DNA of 64,000 bases from Roseomonas populi (lineage in GTDB: Bacteria; Pseudomonadota; Alphaproteobacteria; Acetobacterales; Acetobacteraceae). The DNA lies in assembly GCF_024594815.1 (NCBI RefSeq), contig NZ_JANJOU010000029.1, positions 18,965 to 82,964 on the forward strand, read 5' to 3'. The notes beneath the pieces were generated by a model. That model was given only the letters and a program-made list of their open reading frames with translations, was not told the origin of the DNA and searched no databases. The position numbers were made by a program, and so were the translations under genes. Positions 25,896 to 34,500 of the stretch are shown here, piece by piece (the stretch's first letter is position 1; the number at the start of each line of letters is the position of its first letter).

Positions 25896-27070
25896 GATTT
25901 CTCTACAGCCACCGCATCCGGTCGCGCGACGGGCAGGCGGTGCACCTGGAGGCCATGGTCGCGGCCCTGCGCGCGGCGGGGCACGAGGTGCGGGTCGTCG
26001 GCCCTGCCGGCTTCGAGCACGGCTCCCTCGGAGGGGACAGCAAGGCCGTTTCCTTCGTTCGCCAGCGACTCCCAGCCTGGGTCGGGGAGTTGGCGGAGCT
26101 GGCCTATGCGGTCCCGGCGGCGATCCGTCTGGACCGCGCCGCCTCGGCCTTCCGGCCGGACGTGATCTATGAGCGGGCGAACCTCTTCCACCTCGCCGGC
26201 ACGCTCGTCGCGGTGCGCCGCGGGCTGCCGCTGCTGCTGGAGGTGAACGCCCCGCTGGCGGAGGAGCGGGCGCGCTTCGGCGGCTTGGCCTTGCGCCCGC
26301 TCGCCGCCTTCTTCGAGAGGCTGGTGTGGCGCCGCGCGGACCGGGTGCTGCCGGTCACGGCCGTCCTCGCGGCACGGGTCGCGCGGGCGGGCGTGCCGGC
26401 CGCGCGCATGACCGTCGTGCCCAACGGGATCGAGCCGGAGGATTTCCCCCGACTGGCCGAGCGGCCGTCCAACGGGGAGATCGTCCTGGGCTTCATCGGC
26501 TTCCTGCGGGAGTGGCACGGCCTCGCCTCCGTGGTGCGCGCCCTCGCGGCGGCGGAGCCGGGGCTGCGGCCCGTACTGCAGGTGGTGGGCGACGGGCCGG
26601 CCCGGGAAGGGCTGGAACGCTTGGCCGCGGAGTGCGGCGTGGCGGACCGGGTGCGCTTCACCGGCCTCGTTCCGCGGGACGAGGTGCCGAACGTCGTTGC
26701 CGGCTTCGACATCGCGCTGCAGCCGGCGGCCGTGGACTACGCCTGCCCCCTGAAGGTGCTGGAGTACATGGCGGCGGGCCGCCCCATCGTCGCCCCCGAC
26801 CAGCCGAACATCCGGGAGTTGCTGGAGCATGGCCGCACCGCGCTGCTCTTCGATCCCGCCGATCCGGACGGGCTCTGGCGCGCCGCGCTGCGGCTGGCCG
26901 GGGATGCGGCGCTGCGCCGCGCGCTGGGCGATGCCGCGCGAGCCGAGATCCTGCGCCGCGACCTGACCTGGGGCGGGCACGCGCGCCGCGTCGCCATGCT
27001 CGCCGCCACCGAGACGGGGCGCCGCGCCGCCGGCCGCGCCGCCCGCACGACGCCGGAGCCCGCCGCATGA
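25892..27070 (+). CDS. Glycosyltransferase family 4
   Basis: 392 residues, GT-B. The N-terminal acceptor domain has RFLYSHRIRSRDGQAVHLEAM. The C-terminal donor domain has VVPNGIEPEDF, LGFIGFLREWHGLASVV, VVGDGPAREGLERLA and the sugar-nucleotide block FDIALQPAAVDYACPLKVLEYMAAGRPIVAPD. The starts and stops of both neighbours overlap by four bases, so it sits in one translationally coupled string of polysaccharide genes. The C-terminal 25 residues are low-complexity Ala/Arg. Donor and acceptor unknown. Confidence 0.87.
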   Translation: MRFLYSHRIRSRDGQAVHLEAMVAALRAAGHEVRVVGPAGFEHGSLGGDSKAVSFVRQRLPAWVGELAELAYAVPAAIRLDRAASAFRPDVIYERANLFHLAGTLVAVRRGLPLLLEVNAPLAEERARFGGLALRPLAAFFERLVWRRADRVLPVTAVLAARVARAGVPAARMTVVPNGIEPEDFPRLAERPSNGEIVLGFIGFLREWHGLASVVRALAAAEPGLRPVLQVVGDGPAREGLERLAAECGVADRVRFTGLVPRDEVPNVVAGFDIALQPAAVDYACPLKVLEYMAAGRPIVAPDQPNIRELLEHGRTALLFDPADPDGLWRAALRLAGDAALRRALGDAARAEILRRDLTWGGHARRVAMLAATETGRRAAGRAARTTPEPAA

Positions 27071-28230
27071 TCCGCCCCGCCACGCCTGTCCTGGACGACC
27101 CCGCCCCGGGGGAGGAGCAGGCCGCCGCGCCGCTACTGCTGCACGTCTTTCCCAGCTTCGCGGTAGGTGGCGCGCAGGTGCGCTTCGCCGCGCTGGCAAA
27201 CCGCTTCGGGCCGCGCTGGCGGCATGTCGTCGTCGCGATGGATGGCCGGTCGGACTGCGCGCGGAGGGTCGGGGACGGGGTGCGCCTCTCCACGGTCGGG
27301 CCGCCCTGGGAAGCCGCGCCGGGCCCGGTGCAACGCCTGGCACGAATGGCGGCGCTGCTGCGCCGCCTGAATCCGGCCCTGCTTATCACCAGCAACTGGG
27401 GCAGCATCGAGTGGGCCGTCGCCAACCGCTTGGCGGCGCGCGTGCCCCATCTTCATATGGAGGACGGGTTCGGGCCGGAGGAGAGCGGCGTGCAGTTCGG
27501 CCGCCGGATCATGGCCCGCCGCGTCGCGCTGCGGCAGAGCAACGTTGTGCTACCCTCCTCGACGCTGCTCCGGGTGGCACGGGATGTCTGGAAGCTTCCG
27601 CCGGATCGGCTCAGCCACATTCCCAACGGCATCGACCTGCGCAGCTTCCGGCCGGACGGGCCAAAGGCCGAGCTGGGCTTGGGTGGGGACGGACCGCTGA
27701 TCGGCGCGGTCGGGGCGCTGCGGCCGGAGAAGAACTTCGCGCGGCTGCTGCGCGCCGCTGCCGTGCTGTTGCGGGAGGGGGCAGTCTTCCGCCTCGCCCT
27801 CGTCGGCGACGGGCCCGAGAGGCAGCGGCTGGAAGCCCTGGCCGCGGAGCTCGGCATATTCGGCATGACGCATTTCACCGGCCATGTCGCGGACCCGGCC
27901 GCGGCCTACCGGGCCATGGATGTCGCCTGCCTTTCCTCAGACACGGAGCAGATGCCCTTCTCCGTGCTGGAGGCAATGGCGACGGGCCTTCCTGTCGCGA
28001 CGACGGAGGTCGGCGACGTGCGGCTGATGCTGTCGGAACCGAACGCGCCGTATCTGGCGGCCCGCACCGACGCGGCCCTGGCCGGGGCACTCCGGCCGCT
28101 GCTGCACGATGCCGGCCTGCGGCACCGCATCGGGCGCGCGAACAGGGCGAAGGCGGAACGCGACTACGACCAGGAGGCCATGTTCCAGGCCCATGCCGCA
28201 CTGATCGAGCGGACCGTGCTCTCACGGTGA
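27067..28230 (+). CDS. Glycosyltransferase family 4
   Basis: 387 residues from ATG 27067. Motifs: LLHVFPSFAVGGAQVRFAALA at the N-terminus (the GGAQ loop of GT4 acceptor domains), SHIPNGIDLRSFRPDG, GAVGALRPEKNF, LVGDGPERQRLEALA and CLSSDTEQMPFSVLEAMATGLPVATTEVGD. Last forward gene of the exopolysaccharide string; a short 45-base gap separates it from the converging FkbM methyltransferase. It would add a sugar to the repeat unit at the cytosolic face. Substrate not deducible. Confidence 0.87.
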   Translation: MIRPATPVLDDPAPGEEQAAAPLLLHVFPSFAVGGAQVRFAALANRFGPRWRHVVVAMDGRSDCARRVGDGVRLSTVGPPWEAAPGPVQRLARMAALLRRLNPALLITSNWGSIEWAVANRLAARVPHLHMEDGFGPEESGVQFGRRIMARRVALRQSNVVLPSSTLLRVARDVWKLPPDRLSHIPNGIDLRSFRPDGPKAELGLGGDGPLIGAVGALRPEKNFARLLRAAAVLLREGAVFRLALVGDGPERQRLEALAAELGIFGMTHFTGHVADPAAAYRAMDVACLSSDTEQMPFSVLEAMATGLPVATTEVGDVRLMLSEPNAPYLAARTDAALAGALRPLLHDAGLRHRIGRANRAKAERDYDQEAMFQAHAALIERTVLSR

Positions 28231-28275
28231 GTGATGCGGCGGTCGCCACCGCGACCCCGAACGCCTGCCGTCGGG

Positions 28276-29187
28276 TCAGGCGGGCAGGGCAATGAGGTTC
28301 TGGGTGACGTAGATCTCGCAGCGCTTCACGTCATAAGGGAAGAGCGGCAGCAGCGTGCCGTTCAGGCAGAGGCGATAGATCTCGTAGCCCGGCAGGGCGG
28401 TGAAGAAATCGCGCATGGTGACGCGGGTCGCGATGTTGGCGGGGATGAACTCGAACTGGATCACGCCGATGCGCCGTTCCCTGATCGCGCGTTCCGCCCC
28501 CTTCAGGACGTTCAGGTCGAAGCCCTCGGTGTCGATCTTCAGAAAGGCTACCCTCTCGATCCCCTCCTGCTCGAGGTAGCTGTCGAGGGTGGTGCAGCGG
28601 ATCGCGTGCCGGACGACCTGATCGGCGAACAGGTCCACGGCCTCCTGGCTGAGGCTCGCCTGGGTCGATCCGTCGCCGTCTGCGAAGTCGAACAACTCCA
28701 ACTCGCCACTTCGGTCCGATAGGGCCTGCTGCACGAGGGTGATGCCCCGCCCGGAGAAGCGCTGCGACAGGCGCTGGAACGTGCGGGGGTGCGGCTCGAA
28801 CGCGTGGATCTGGGCCGTCGGCGCGATGCGCGAGAGGTAGTCGGCATAGGATCCGTAATTCGCGCCGACATCGAGGAGCACGCCGCCCTGCAACTGCGGT
28901 GCGACGCTGTCCAGGAAGCTTTCTTCCGCCTTGTTCAGGCCGTGCCGGCCCTTGAAGTTGATGGCGACCCCGTTGCAGCGCAGGGCGAAGTCATAGATGG
29001 CCCGGGCGAGCCAGGAGGCCGAAGGGCGGTTGATGGCCCATATGAGCGGGTAGGCGGCCGTGGCAGCCGCGCGCCGAGCGAGACTGTCCTTCCATGCTGC
29101 CGTACGGATCGGGGCCGCGGCCGCGGCCCGCGGTACGTGATGCACGTGCCCGACGGCTGATTTCATCTTCATGATGCCGGCGATCAT
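28276..29187 (-). CDS. FkbM family SAM-dependent methyltransferase
   Basis: 303 residues. SAM motif I is GVLLDVGANYGSYADYLSRI (about 120), then HAFEPHPRTFQRLSQRF and FLKIDTEGFDLNVLKGAERAI, the FkbM pattern. The start is unclear: ATGs at 29187 and 29172 both lack a good ribosome-binding site. It is the second FkbM gene in the window, only moderately like the one at 12825, so two different sugar positions may be methylated. It is first of the reverse-strand accessory block by position and last by transcription. Confidence 0.85.
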   Translation of the reverse strand: MIAGIMKMKSAVGHVHHVPRAAAAAPIRTAAWKDSLARRAAATAAYPLIWAINRPSASWLARAIYDFALRCNGVAINFKGRHGLNKAEESFLDSVAPQLQGGVLLDVGANYGSYADYLSRIAPTAQIHAFEPHPRTFQRLSQRFSGRGITLVQQALSDRSGELELFDFADGDGSTQASLSQEAVDLFADQVVRHAIRCTTLDSYLEQEGIERVAFLKIDTEGFDLNVLKGAERAIRERRIGVIQFEFIPANIATRVTMRDFFTALPGYEIYRLCLNGTLLPLFPYDVKRCEIYVTQNLIALPA

Positions 29188-29457
29188 AGCAGTTCGCCGC
29201 GGCCGGGCTATCTGTTTCGCGCTCGCTTTGATGTTTCGGCAGCGCGGAGCCTGTTACGGCATGGGCCTGACGACGCGGGGAGGTGTGGCCGGCAACGGAA
29301 GCTCACGGGCATCGCCGCAGTGCGCGCTGAGCGCCCGATCGAGTGCCTCGCGGCCCGCGACCCCGTCCAACAGGTCACAAGGTCGGGTTCACGGCGCCAT
29401 CCTGAACACCTCCGGCAACCCCGGCGTGTCCAGGACCTTCATCTGCGCCGGGCGATG
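29188..29457. other. Intergenic stretch upstream of FkbM gene
   Basis: 270 bases between the GHKL ATPase stop and the FkbM start, both on the reverse strand. No convincing coding sequence, terminator or promoter was found; frames here are short or Arg/Pro-rich. It is slightly less GC-rich than its neighbours near 29200. Confidence 0.4.
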
Positions 29458-31257
29458 CTACGCCGCGGACCGGGACAACCGGGCCTGGAACCCGGCGAGC
29501 AGTTCGGCCTTGCCCCCATAAATATCCTCGGCGGCGATGGTGAGCGTCTCGCTGCTGGTGGCCGCGCGCTTGTCCACCTCGTTCCACCCGCTGGCCGCAT
29601 CGCGCTTGCCCAGGCCGAAGACGAGCGCGCGGCCGACGCGGAGGAGGAGGTCTTGCTCGGCGGCCGCGACAGCCTCGGCCTTCACCAGCTCGGGCGGCGT
29701 GGAAGACGGCGCTGCCTGCACCAGCATCTCGACCTGCCGCTGGACCGAGGGATAGGCCATGTTGATGTAGAGCTGGTGCGATTCCGGGTAGTAGCGCGCG
29801 GCCCGGTAGGTCAGGTTCCGGTCGGCGATCTCCTGCGGCTCCCGCAGCACGAGGATCTCCGGCGCATCCTCGACATCGAGCACCTGCTCCGTCGGCGTGC
29901 CCGGCGGCAGCTCCTTCGGGGGCTGCTCGTTCCGCGGCCTGTCCTCGGCCTGCCGGGGCGGCCGCGCCTCCGCACGCCCCGCCAGTTCCGCCTGGCGCTC
30001 CGCGGACATGGCCCGCGGCATGATGGGCCGGCGGGCGCGAAGGCGCGTCCGCTTGATGCCCAGCATGCGCAGCAGCTTGGCCAGCTGGTCGGAGACGTCG
30101 CGGGACAGGTCCACGTCCGGCGACATGCTGGCGATCAGCTCGATCAGCCAGGCCGGGCGGTTCTCGCGGATCATGCCCGCGAAGTCGGAGGCCCGCACAT
30201 GGTCCTGCACGCCGGCGACATAGCGCAGGAACTGCCGGTAGCCGTCCACCCGCACCGGGAAGTCATCCGAGAGATGGACCAGCACGGAAATGTGCCGTGC
30301 CCCGAAGGTAACGCCGTAGGCCGGTGCCTCCAGCGTCCAGGCCAGGCCACGGCGCATGTCGTAGAGCTCTCCGCCGTGCACGATGGCGCAGAAGCTGGTG
30401 TCGTGTACCAGGCCGTCCTCGTAGGAGGCGTTGCTGCCCGGCCGTGTCGGGTGCGGCGGATCGTAGAGGTACTCGATCCGGATGCCGTCCGGCAGCGCCA
30501 CCGCCTCGTGCTGCCCGTAGTGGGAGGCAATGCGGTCTTTCAGGGGCACAAGACGACGCTCGCCGCGAAGGTGGTGAACGTCGGGGCTGAGGATCAGGTC
30601 GATCCCCTCGCCGATCTCGAAGAACTTGTTATAGATGGTCGTGGGGACCCAGTTGCGCGACATGGCCGGGTTGCCGGCATAGGGGTCGGCGACCGTGTCC
30701 TGCTCCGGGGTGTTTCCCAGCAGGACCACCTCCGTCCAGTCGCTGTCGGTGGATAGGCCGTCCGCCTGGGCGGCCGCCGTCGCGTCCACGACGAACCCTG
30801 TCTTCCCCGTCGCGGGATCAACCAGCGGGACGCGGCCATAGAGGCCATCCCGCTTGCCCAGCATGACTTCGTGCACCCGCCCCGCATGGCAGGAACGGTA
30901 GCGCAGCCCGAGCTGGTTCGAAGGCAGCGAGGCGACCTTGGCCCCCATGCCGAAGTTCCGGTCCAGGCCGTGCTGCTTGCCGATAGAGGAGGCGATGTCG
31001 CACATGCGGAAGAGCTGATCCGCTGTCATGCCCGTTCCGGAATTCCAGAAGCGCAGCTTCCGCACGCCATCTACCCGCGCGGCGGTCACCTCCACCTTGC
31101 GCGAGCCGGCCGGCGCGCTCCCCGCGGCCTCGAGCGCGTTCATCAGGAGCTCGCGCACCATCAGGATCTTCGGCGCCCGCTCGATCATGCTGGCCACGAG
31201 GAAGTCTTCGTCGCCGACGCTCAGCTTACTGAAAGACGTGCTCACCGGACCATCCAC
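29458..31257 (-). CDS. Stand-alone GHKL (HSP90/MutL-type) ATPase of unknown function
   Basis: 599 residues. The N-terminal Bergerat-fold domain has the N-box MVRELLMNALEAA (E36, N40), a G1 motif WNSGTGM (71-77) and a lid G2 motif NFGMGAKVAS (101-110). In GHKL ATPases the G1 motif normally begins with Asp (DxGxG), which contacts adenine; here it is Asn72. Residues about 120-400 are probably the second, S5-like domain. A charged Pro/Arg/Glu linker (about 425-480) precedes a C-terminal domain with AARYYPESHQLYINMAYP. No histidine-kinase phosphoacceptor helix, transmembrane segment or nuclease motif is visible, so it is not a sensor kinase. It is isolated in a polysaccharide neighbourhood; function unknown. 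Confidence 0.75.
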   Translation of the reverse strand: MDGPVSTSFSKLSVGDEDFLVASMIERAPKILMVRELLMNALEAAGSAPAGSRKVEVTAARVDGVRKLRFWNSGTGMTADQLFRMCDIASSIGKQHGLDRNFGMGAKVASLPSNQLGLRYRSCHAGRVHEVMLGKRDGLYGRVPLVDPATGKTGFVVDATAAAQADGLSTDSDWTEVVLLGNTPEQDTVADPYAGNPAMSRNWVPTTIYNKFFEIGEGIDLILSPDVHHLRGERRLVPLKDRIASHYGQHEAVALPDGIRIEYLYDPPHPTRPGSNASYEDGLVHDTSFCAIVHGGELYDMRRGLAWTLEAPAYGVTFGARHISVLVHLSDDFPVRVDGYRQFLRYVAGVQDHVRASDFAGMIRENRPAWLIELIASMSPDVDLSRDVSDQLAKLLRMLGIKRTRLRARRPIMPRAMSAERQAELAGRAEARPPRQAEDRPRNEQPPKELPPGTPTEQVLDVEDAPEILVLREPQEIADRNLTYRAARYYPESHQLYINMAYPSVQRQVEMLVQAAPSSTPPELVKAEAVAAAEQDLLLRVGRALVFGLGKRDAASGWNEVDKRAATSSETLTIAAEDIYGGKAELLAGFQARLSRSAA

Positions 31258-31539
31258 GCTGCCGGAAGTGCGCGGAATGCGCCCAATCCAGATTTCATTG
31301 TATCGGATACCTAAAGGCGACAGAAGGGGCCCGCTGGTCCTCAGTTCTGTAGTTCATTGCGCGAAACTGTCGCAAATTGTGCAAACGTGGCAGGACACCT
31401 CAGCTTTGCCACGGCCCTAATCCCCTGCGGATCTGATGTTTTCGGAGGGGGCGGGAGGTGTCGCCGGACGCGCCCCTGTAGGGTGGCTCCTACAGGATGT
31501 GGCCGTTCCAGGGCCTCACCGCCGCCATCCTCCCGCTGA
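31258..31539. other. Intergenic region upstream of GHKL ATPase
   Basis: 282 bases, partly AT-rich (about 31290-31440). It holds a short palindrome GTATC-G-GATAC (31300-31310) about 43 bases upstream of the ATPase start, and TTGCG/CGCAA arms (31357-31361 and 31371-31375). These could be regulator sites for the ATPase gene. A hairpin at 31475-31496 lies at the other end, downstream of the large glycosyltransferase gene. Confidence 0.4.
31475..31496 (-). terminator. Hairpin downstream of the 1349-residue GT gene
   Basis: Perfect 8-bp stem CCTGTAGG / CCTACAGG with a 6-base loop, 44 bases past the stop codon of the reverse-strand gene. There is no T-run after it on that strand, so it is a terminator-like or mRNA-stabilising hairpin rather than a classic intrinsic terminator. 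Confidence 0.4.
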
Positions 31540-34500
31540 TCAGGCCGGTGCCAGGCCCAGCTGCGCCAACTGGTCCAGCACATGGACTTCCACCACATCC
31601 ACCGGCAACTCGCCGATGCAGCGGCAGGCACCGGTATCGAAGATCGCGCGCCGTTCGGGGCCTGCCTCGCATGGTGCGCAGGGCTTGAACAACGCGACGT
31701 AGGAGGATGTCTCGCGCAGCGGGCCCCGGGTGGCCGGATTGGTGGGGGCGAAGACGGCCGTCAGCGGGATCCCCAGCGCGTTGGCGATGTTCATCAGCCC
31801 GCTGTCATTACTGATGAAGTAGCGGCAGGACAGCATGGCCCTCGCCATCTCGCCGATGGTGCCACCCGTCAGGTCCAGCGTGCCCTCCACCCACTCCTCC
31901 GGAACCCCGAAGGATGCGCATTCCCAACCGCGCGCGGCCAGCCGGGCCGCGAGCTCGGCGTGGCCAGGCCAGCGCTTGGACACCCAGTGCCCGCCCTTGG
32001 ACCCGCCGTGGAAGCCGATGCGCGCTCCGCCGGGCGGGGCGTAGCGCAGCCCACCCACGTAGTAGTCGGTGACATCCTCCGGCCCGTAGCCAATGCCCAG
32101 CACCTCCCGCGCCGATTCCAGGTTGTACTGTGTCTCGTGCAACGGCCCGGCCGGATCGAAGTCTCTCCAGTCGCGTGCGTTCCGCGTTGCCCTGGCCTGG
32201 AATGGCGGGCGGACATTCCCGAAGCTGTGGGTCAGGAACACCAGGTCGTAGCGCCGCCGCAGAACCTCCTGGCGCAGTGGGAAGACGCTGTTCACCGATG
32301 CTTCGTCCTGCAGCAGGAACAGGCTGTCCCGGTGATCCTCCGTCACCACCACGTCCACGCGCCGGCCCAGCTTCCGGGCGATGTTCCGCAGCATCGGCCC
32401 GACATGCAGCATGTTGCCGATGCCCGACCCCACCCCCACCAGCAGCCGGTCTCCGATCGTGGAGACGATCCCGGCCAGGGCGGGCTTCTGGCGGGCATAG
32501 GCGTAGCGGGCAGCGTTGGCCGTCGCCTTCGCCTCGGCCTCGGACCTGTGCGTGGCGTCCCGGCCGAGCTGCCGGATGGCGGCGGCCCAGGCCCCCGGCT
32601 CTTCCGGGAGGACCGCGCCCGATTCCGCCAGCAGCACGGGCACGTTGCCCTTGTCTGATCCCAGCACGGGCTTCCCGAAGCGCTGGGCCTCGATGCAGAC
32701 GCGGCTGAAGCTCTCGACGAAATGGTAGGACGGCACAGCGACGGCCAGCGCGCGGCGGTACAGCAGGTCCACCCGGTCCACGCGCGGCAGTATCCGCAGG
32801 TTGGGCAGGCCCGCCGCGAGGCGCCTGGCTTCCTCCAGCCCCGACTGGCTGGCCAGGGCGATGAAAGGCTGATCGGGCAGTAGCCGCGCGACGGCGAGAA
32901 GCAGGCCGAAGCCCTTCTCCTCCCGGGTGTTAAGCAGAAGGATGAAGTCGCGCCACCCGCCGGTCAGGGCTTCGGCCATTGCCAGGTCGTCGGGCGGCAC
33001 CTCGTCCCGGGGGAGGGAGAGCAGCACCGGCGCCCGGAACCCGAAGGCCTCCTCCAGAACGTCCCGCGTGAACTCCGAGTTGGCGTAGATCGTGGCGGCG
33101 CGCTGCACCACGTAGCGGAACGTCGCGCGCGCGATGGGGCGGCGATCCCCCGCGGCGAAGAAGCGCCCGTCATCCTCGGTGGCGCCGAGACAATCCCGCC
33201 AATAGTGCACGCCATAGACGAAGGGCACATCGAGGAAATCGAGCGCCTCCGCGACCTCCTGGCCCAGGCCGGACAGGACGTGGACCAGGGCCGGCCGCTG
33301 CTCCAGCACCAGGCGGCGTATCGCGTCGGCGTCCGGTGCAACGAAGGCGTAGGGCCAGCCGCCCTCCACGCCCGTCTCCCCCGCGCGCTGCGCCTGCGCG
33401 CCGATGATCATCGGCTCGTAGCCCAGTGCCGCGTAGTGCTCGGCCATGCTCTCCAGGAACTGCTCGCCGCCGCCGAACTTCACCACGCCGTGGCGGGAGA
33501 CGCAGAGCACCTTGCCCGCCGGGCGGAGATCCGGACGCGGCGCCCAGCGGTCACCGGCTCCCGGCTCCCAGGACGCGACATCGCCCCGGACCTGCAGGAG
33601 CTGGTCTCCCAGCGCCGCGGCATCGGTGAGCAGCCCGGAGCGCGCCAGCCCCGCCAGCAACTCGGTCCGCCACAGGTCAATCGTTCGCCCGCCCGGCCCG
33701 GGGAGGCGCAGCAGGCCGCACCAGGACGGGGCGCGCCGCGCCGCCTCCTGTGCGTCCGCGGGCAGGGGAGACGGGACCTCTCCCAGGAGGAGCCAATCGG
33801 CCGGAACGGCCTGAAGCGTCCGGGCCAGCGCCCCGCCGCCTGGCAGCCGTGTCGCCGGGCCATCCCGATCCTCCCACGGCAGGATCTCGAACAGCTCTTC
33901 GCCCCGTTCCACAACCCGGCTCAGCGAGGCCAGACGCGCAGGGGCTTCGCCGACCTCGTCCTCCGCCAGATGGCGCAGGGCCCGCAGGTGGAACAGCGCC
34001 GATCCGCGGGTAGGATCCAGGGCCAGGATCCGCTCCGACAGGCGCAGTGCCTCCGGCACGCGGTTCAGCGCCAGAAGTTGCTTGCTGCGGAACTCCAGCG
34101 TCTCCACCGTCTCGGGAAGTCCGACGAGCTGCGCCAGCGCCATCTCGGGGCGGCCCAGTTCGGCGAGGCACCGCGCGGCCGTCAGCCGGAGGCGCGGAAC
34201 CGCCTCTGGCAGCATCCCGGCCGCCGTCTCCGCCTCGCGCGCCGCCTCTTCCAGCAGGGCCGTGCGGGCCGGGGGCGCCAGGCCGGGACGGAGGGCTGAG
34301 CGGCGCAGCGCCGTGGACAGCTCCGCCCGGTAGTTGCCGGCACCGGGGCGCATCAGGACAGCGCCGCGGAGCAGCTCGGCCGCCTCGTCCTCGCGACGGC
34401 CGCGCAGCAGGGCCAGGCCGCGCAGGAAGCGGGCCTCGTGGTCTCGCGGCCAGCGCGCCACAACCTGCCCAGCCAAGGCGGCCGCCTCCTCGTACTGCCG

